Origin: Desulfonatronospira sp.
GTDB lineage: Bacteria > Desulfobacterota > Desulfovibrionia > Desulfovibrionales > Desulfonatronovibrionaceae
Assembly: GCA_003554505.1 (NCBI GenBank)
Contig: PWGS01000045.1
Span: forward strand, 1-6,680
Direction of reading: 5' to 3'
DNA: 6,680 nucleotides
Shown: in pieces, positions 5,942 to 6,680 of the stretch
How positions within the stretch are numbered: the stretch's first letter is position 1
Layout: every line of letters starts with the position of its first letter
The notes under the pieces: generated by a model
What the model was told of the DNA's origin: nothing
Databases searched by the model: none
What the model saw: the letters and a program-made list of their open reading frames with translations, nothing else
Translations under genes and position numbers: made by a program

Positions 5942-5969
5942 TTGACAATGCTACATGATAAAATATCGT
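5942..5969 (+). promoter_or_regulatory. Weak candidate promoter reading rightwards
   Basis: A perfect TTGACA (5942-5947) is followed after 16 bp by TATCGT (5964-5969), 4 of 6 to the -10 consensus. It would give a leader of almost 290 nt before the DUF4160 gene, so it may be fortuitous or serve another transcript. Confidence 0.3.
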
Positions 5970-6070
5970 GTAAAAATCGTTGGTAAGCATTTTATTGGGA
6001 ACATGTCCCCGCAATTATTTCTCAGGTTCGGAACCGGCTCCGGCGGGGGAATAACCGGCATCCAAAAAGC

Positions 6071-6086
6071 TGGGTAGCGCTACCCA
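6071..6086. promoter_or_regulatory. 16-bp perfect palindrome, possible operator
   Basis: tgggtagcgctaccca is a perfect 16-bp inverted repeat with no spacer, lying about 170 bp before the DUF4160 start codon. A dimeric regulator site is possible. It lacks a following T run, so it does not look like a terminator. No regulator can be named. Confidence 0.35.
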
Positions 6087-6094
6087 TGACTAGT

Positions 6095-6235
6095 CTTTCG
6101 ATTTTGATTCAGACCCCGATACCGCTTATCAGAGTTAGAGCAGAAGTGTCTTCGCTTTGCATGTGGTACGGGGACCCCTCCCTTCTTTGCTTAAAAGCGC
6201 TTGCAGACACGAAAAGAGACAAAATATGCTGAACA
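6095..6235. repeat. Right copy of the two-block dispersed repeat
   Basis: Block one (6095-6124) ends in the 13-mer gaccccgataccg, also at 46-58, and its flank ctttcgatttt resembles ctttcggtttt at 30-40. Block two (6219-6235), acaaaatatgctgaaca, matches 98-114 with one difference. The blocks are 94 bp apart here and 39 bp apart on the left, so this copy has extra sequence or the left copy a deletion. It directly precedes the DUF4160 gene. Confidence 0.6.
6201..6230 (+). promoter_or_regulatory. Possible promoter of the DUF4160-DUF2442 pair
   Basis: TTGCAG (6201-6206) and TATGCT (6225-6230) are spaced 18 bp apart and match the consensus at 3 and 4 of 6 positions. The start near 6237 would leave a short leader containing the AAAGG ribosome site. 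The -10-like element lies in the dispersed repeat block. The evidence is weak. Confidence 0.3.
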
Positions 6236-6257
6236 TTTCCAGAAAGGTTTGTACAAA

Positions 6258-6524
6258 ATGCCCACTATAGCTATGTTTTATGGTTTGATCATCAGAATGT
6301 ATTATGCTCCAGGAGAACATCCGCCACCTCACTTTCATGTGTATTATAATGAATATCGTGCCACTGTGGATATTCGAACCTGTGATATACTGGATGGAGA
6401 GCTTCCTGGAAAACAGACCAAATTGGTTCTAGCCTGGGCTGAACTCCACCAAGAAGAGTTAATGGCCAACTGGCAGCTTGTTATGAATGAAGAAGAACCT
6501 TTTAAAATTGATCCATTGAAATAG
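6258..6524 (+). CDS. DUF4160 family small protein
   Basis: The 88-residue product starts MPTIAMFYGLIIRMYY, followed by the histidine-rich PPPHFHVYYNEY (22-33), then DIRTCDILDGELP and AWAELHQEELMANW, and ends with EEPFKIDPLK. This is the whole-length pattern I recognise as DUF4160. His21, His25 and His27 could bind metal or act in catalysis, but no biochemical function is established that I know of. The frame is open upstream to 6201, but the ATG at 6258 gives the conserved N terminus and has AAAGG at 6243-6247. It is followed after 11 bp by a DUF2442 gene, a pairing common in bacteria and archaea and sometimes suspected to be toxin-antitoxin-like; that is inference only. The region is clearly more AT-rich than the aromatic operon, consistent with horizontal acquisition. 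No signal peptide or membrane segment is present. Confidence 0.85.
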   Translation: MPTIAMFYGLIIRMYYAPGEHPPPHFHVYYNEYRATVDIRTCDILDGELPGKQTKLVLAWAELHQEELMANWQLVMNEEEPFKIDPLK

Positions 6525-6535
6525 GGAGGTGTCAT

Positions 6536-6680
6536 ATGTATCCTGCCATAGTAAATGTAACTCCTGAAGATAATTATATTTTGTATTTAGAATTTGACAA
6601 TGGTGAACATGGTAGAATAGATATAAAACCATTTCTTAATTATGGCGTATTTAAAAAAATTATGGATCAAAATATGTTTC
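6536..6680 (+). CDS. DUF2442 family protein, cut by the window edge
   Basis: Only the first 48 codons are present. The protein begins MYPAIVNVTPEDNYILYLEF and continues with DNGEHGRIDIKPFLNYGVFKK; the pattern of a short beta-strand start, FxNGExxxxDIKPxL and a GVFKxL-like turn is typical of DUF2442. A strong GGGAGGT overlaps the stop codon of the DUF4160 gene and sits five bases before this ATG, so the two are almost certainly co-transcribed and perhaps coupled. Function is unknown; in some proteins this domain is fused to a helix-turn-helix, which hints at a regulatory or antitoxin role. AT-rich codon use matches its upstream partner. Confidence 0.8.
   Translation, partial: MYPAIVNVTPEDNYILYLEFDNGEHGRIDIKPFLNYGVFKKIMDQNMF

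Larger units (their letters stand above)
5824..6257. other. Gene-free region between the divergent operons
   Basis: I find no convincing protein or RNA gene in this stretch of about 430 bp. It contains an imperfect inverted repeat, cgtcattttt (5851-5860) with aaaaatgaacg (5898-5908); a GC-rich patch with two aaccggc copies near 6033-6058; a 16-bp palindrome; and the dispersed repeat blocks. It probably houses the control regions for both directions. Confidence 0.5.

Noticed and set aside
6135..6338. 67-codon minus-strand frame
   Set aside because: It overlaps the DUF4160 gene antisense and shows no known pattern or ribosome site.

Overview
The window holds a five-gene aromatic amino-acid operon on the minus strand (about 5.8 kb down to 0.13 kb). 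A short gene pair of unknown function starts on the plus strand at the right end. The operon order, in transcription order, is ADH synthase (aroA'), 3-dehydroquinate synthase II (aroB'), chorismate mutase/prephenate dehydratase (pheA), EPSP synthase (aroA) and prephenate dehydrogenase (tyrA). The first two enzymes make 3-dehydroquinate from aspartate semialdehyde and a deoxy-keto-sugar phosphate, the archaeal-type route, instead of using DAHP synthase and classical AroB. This gene order is the one I recall from Desulfovibrio and relatives. With the fairly GC-rich coding sequence, it suggests a sulfate-reducing member of the Desulfovibrionales. The genus cannot be fixed from the sequence.

The most striking element lies upstream of the operon (5627-5823, minus strand). 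A consensus-like promoter is followed at once by a 30-codon leader peptide gene (5694-5786). Its codons 13-20 read FYFWYFYF: eight aromatic residues in a row covering Phe, Tyr and Trp. Downstream is a strong intrinsic terminator (5627-5661). Its 5' arm can instead pair over 11 bp with the leader RNA just after the aromatic codons, and that segment can also pair with the start of the leader gene. This is the full 1:2 / 2:3 / 3:4 layout of a ribosome-mediated transcription attenuator, apparently tuned to all three aromatic amino acids. The leader ATG has no Shine-Dalgarno sequence and sits where the transcript is predicted to begin, so it may be translated leaderless.

Between pheA and aroA lies a 263-bp non-coding element (2376-2638) with 15-bp terminal inverted repeats, a long imperfect internal hairpin and 10-bp flanking direct repeats. 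It looks like a MITE inserted inside the operon, 17 bp before the aroA start codon. It may carry an outward promoter for aroA. The operon ends in a strong hairpin terminator (132-173) just after tyrA, with no trp genes following.

The right end is different in character: about 470 bp of gene-free sequence with short repeats and a 16-bp perfect palindrome, then a DUF4160 gene and a DUF2442 gene cut by the window edge, both visibly AT-richer than the operon. Two sequence blocks upstream of the DUF4160 gene recur, in the same order and orientation, at the far left end of the window beyond the operon terminator.
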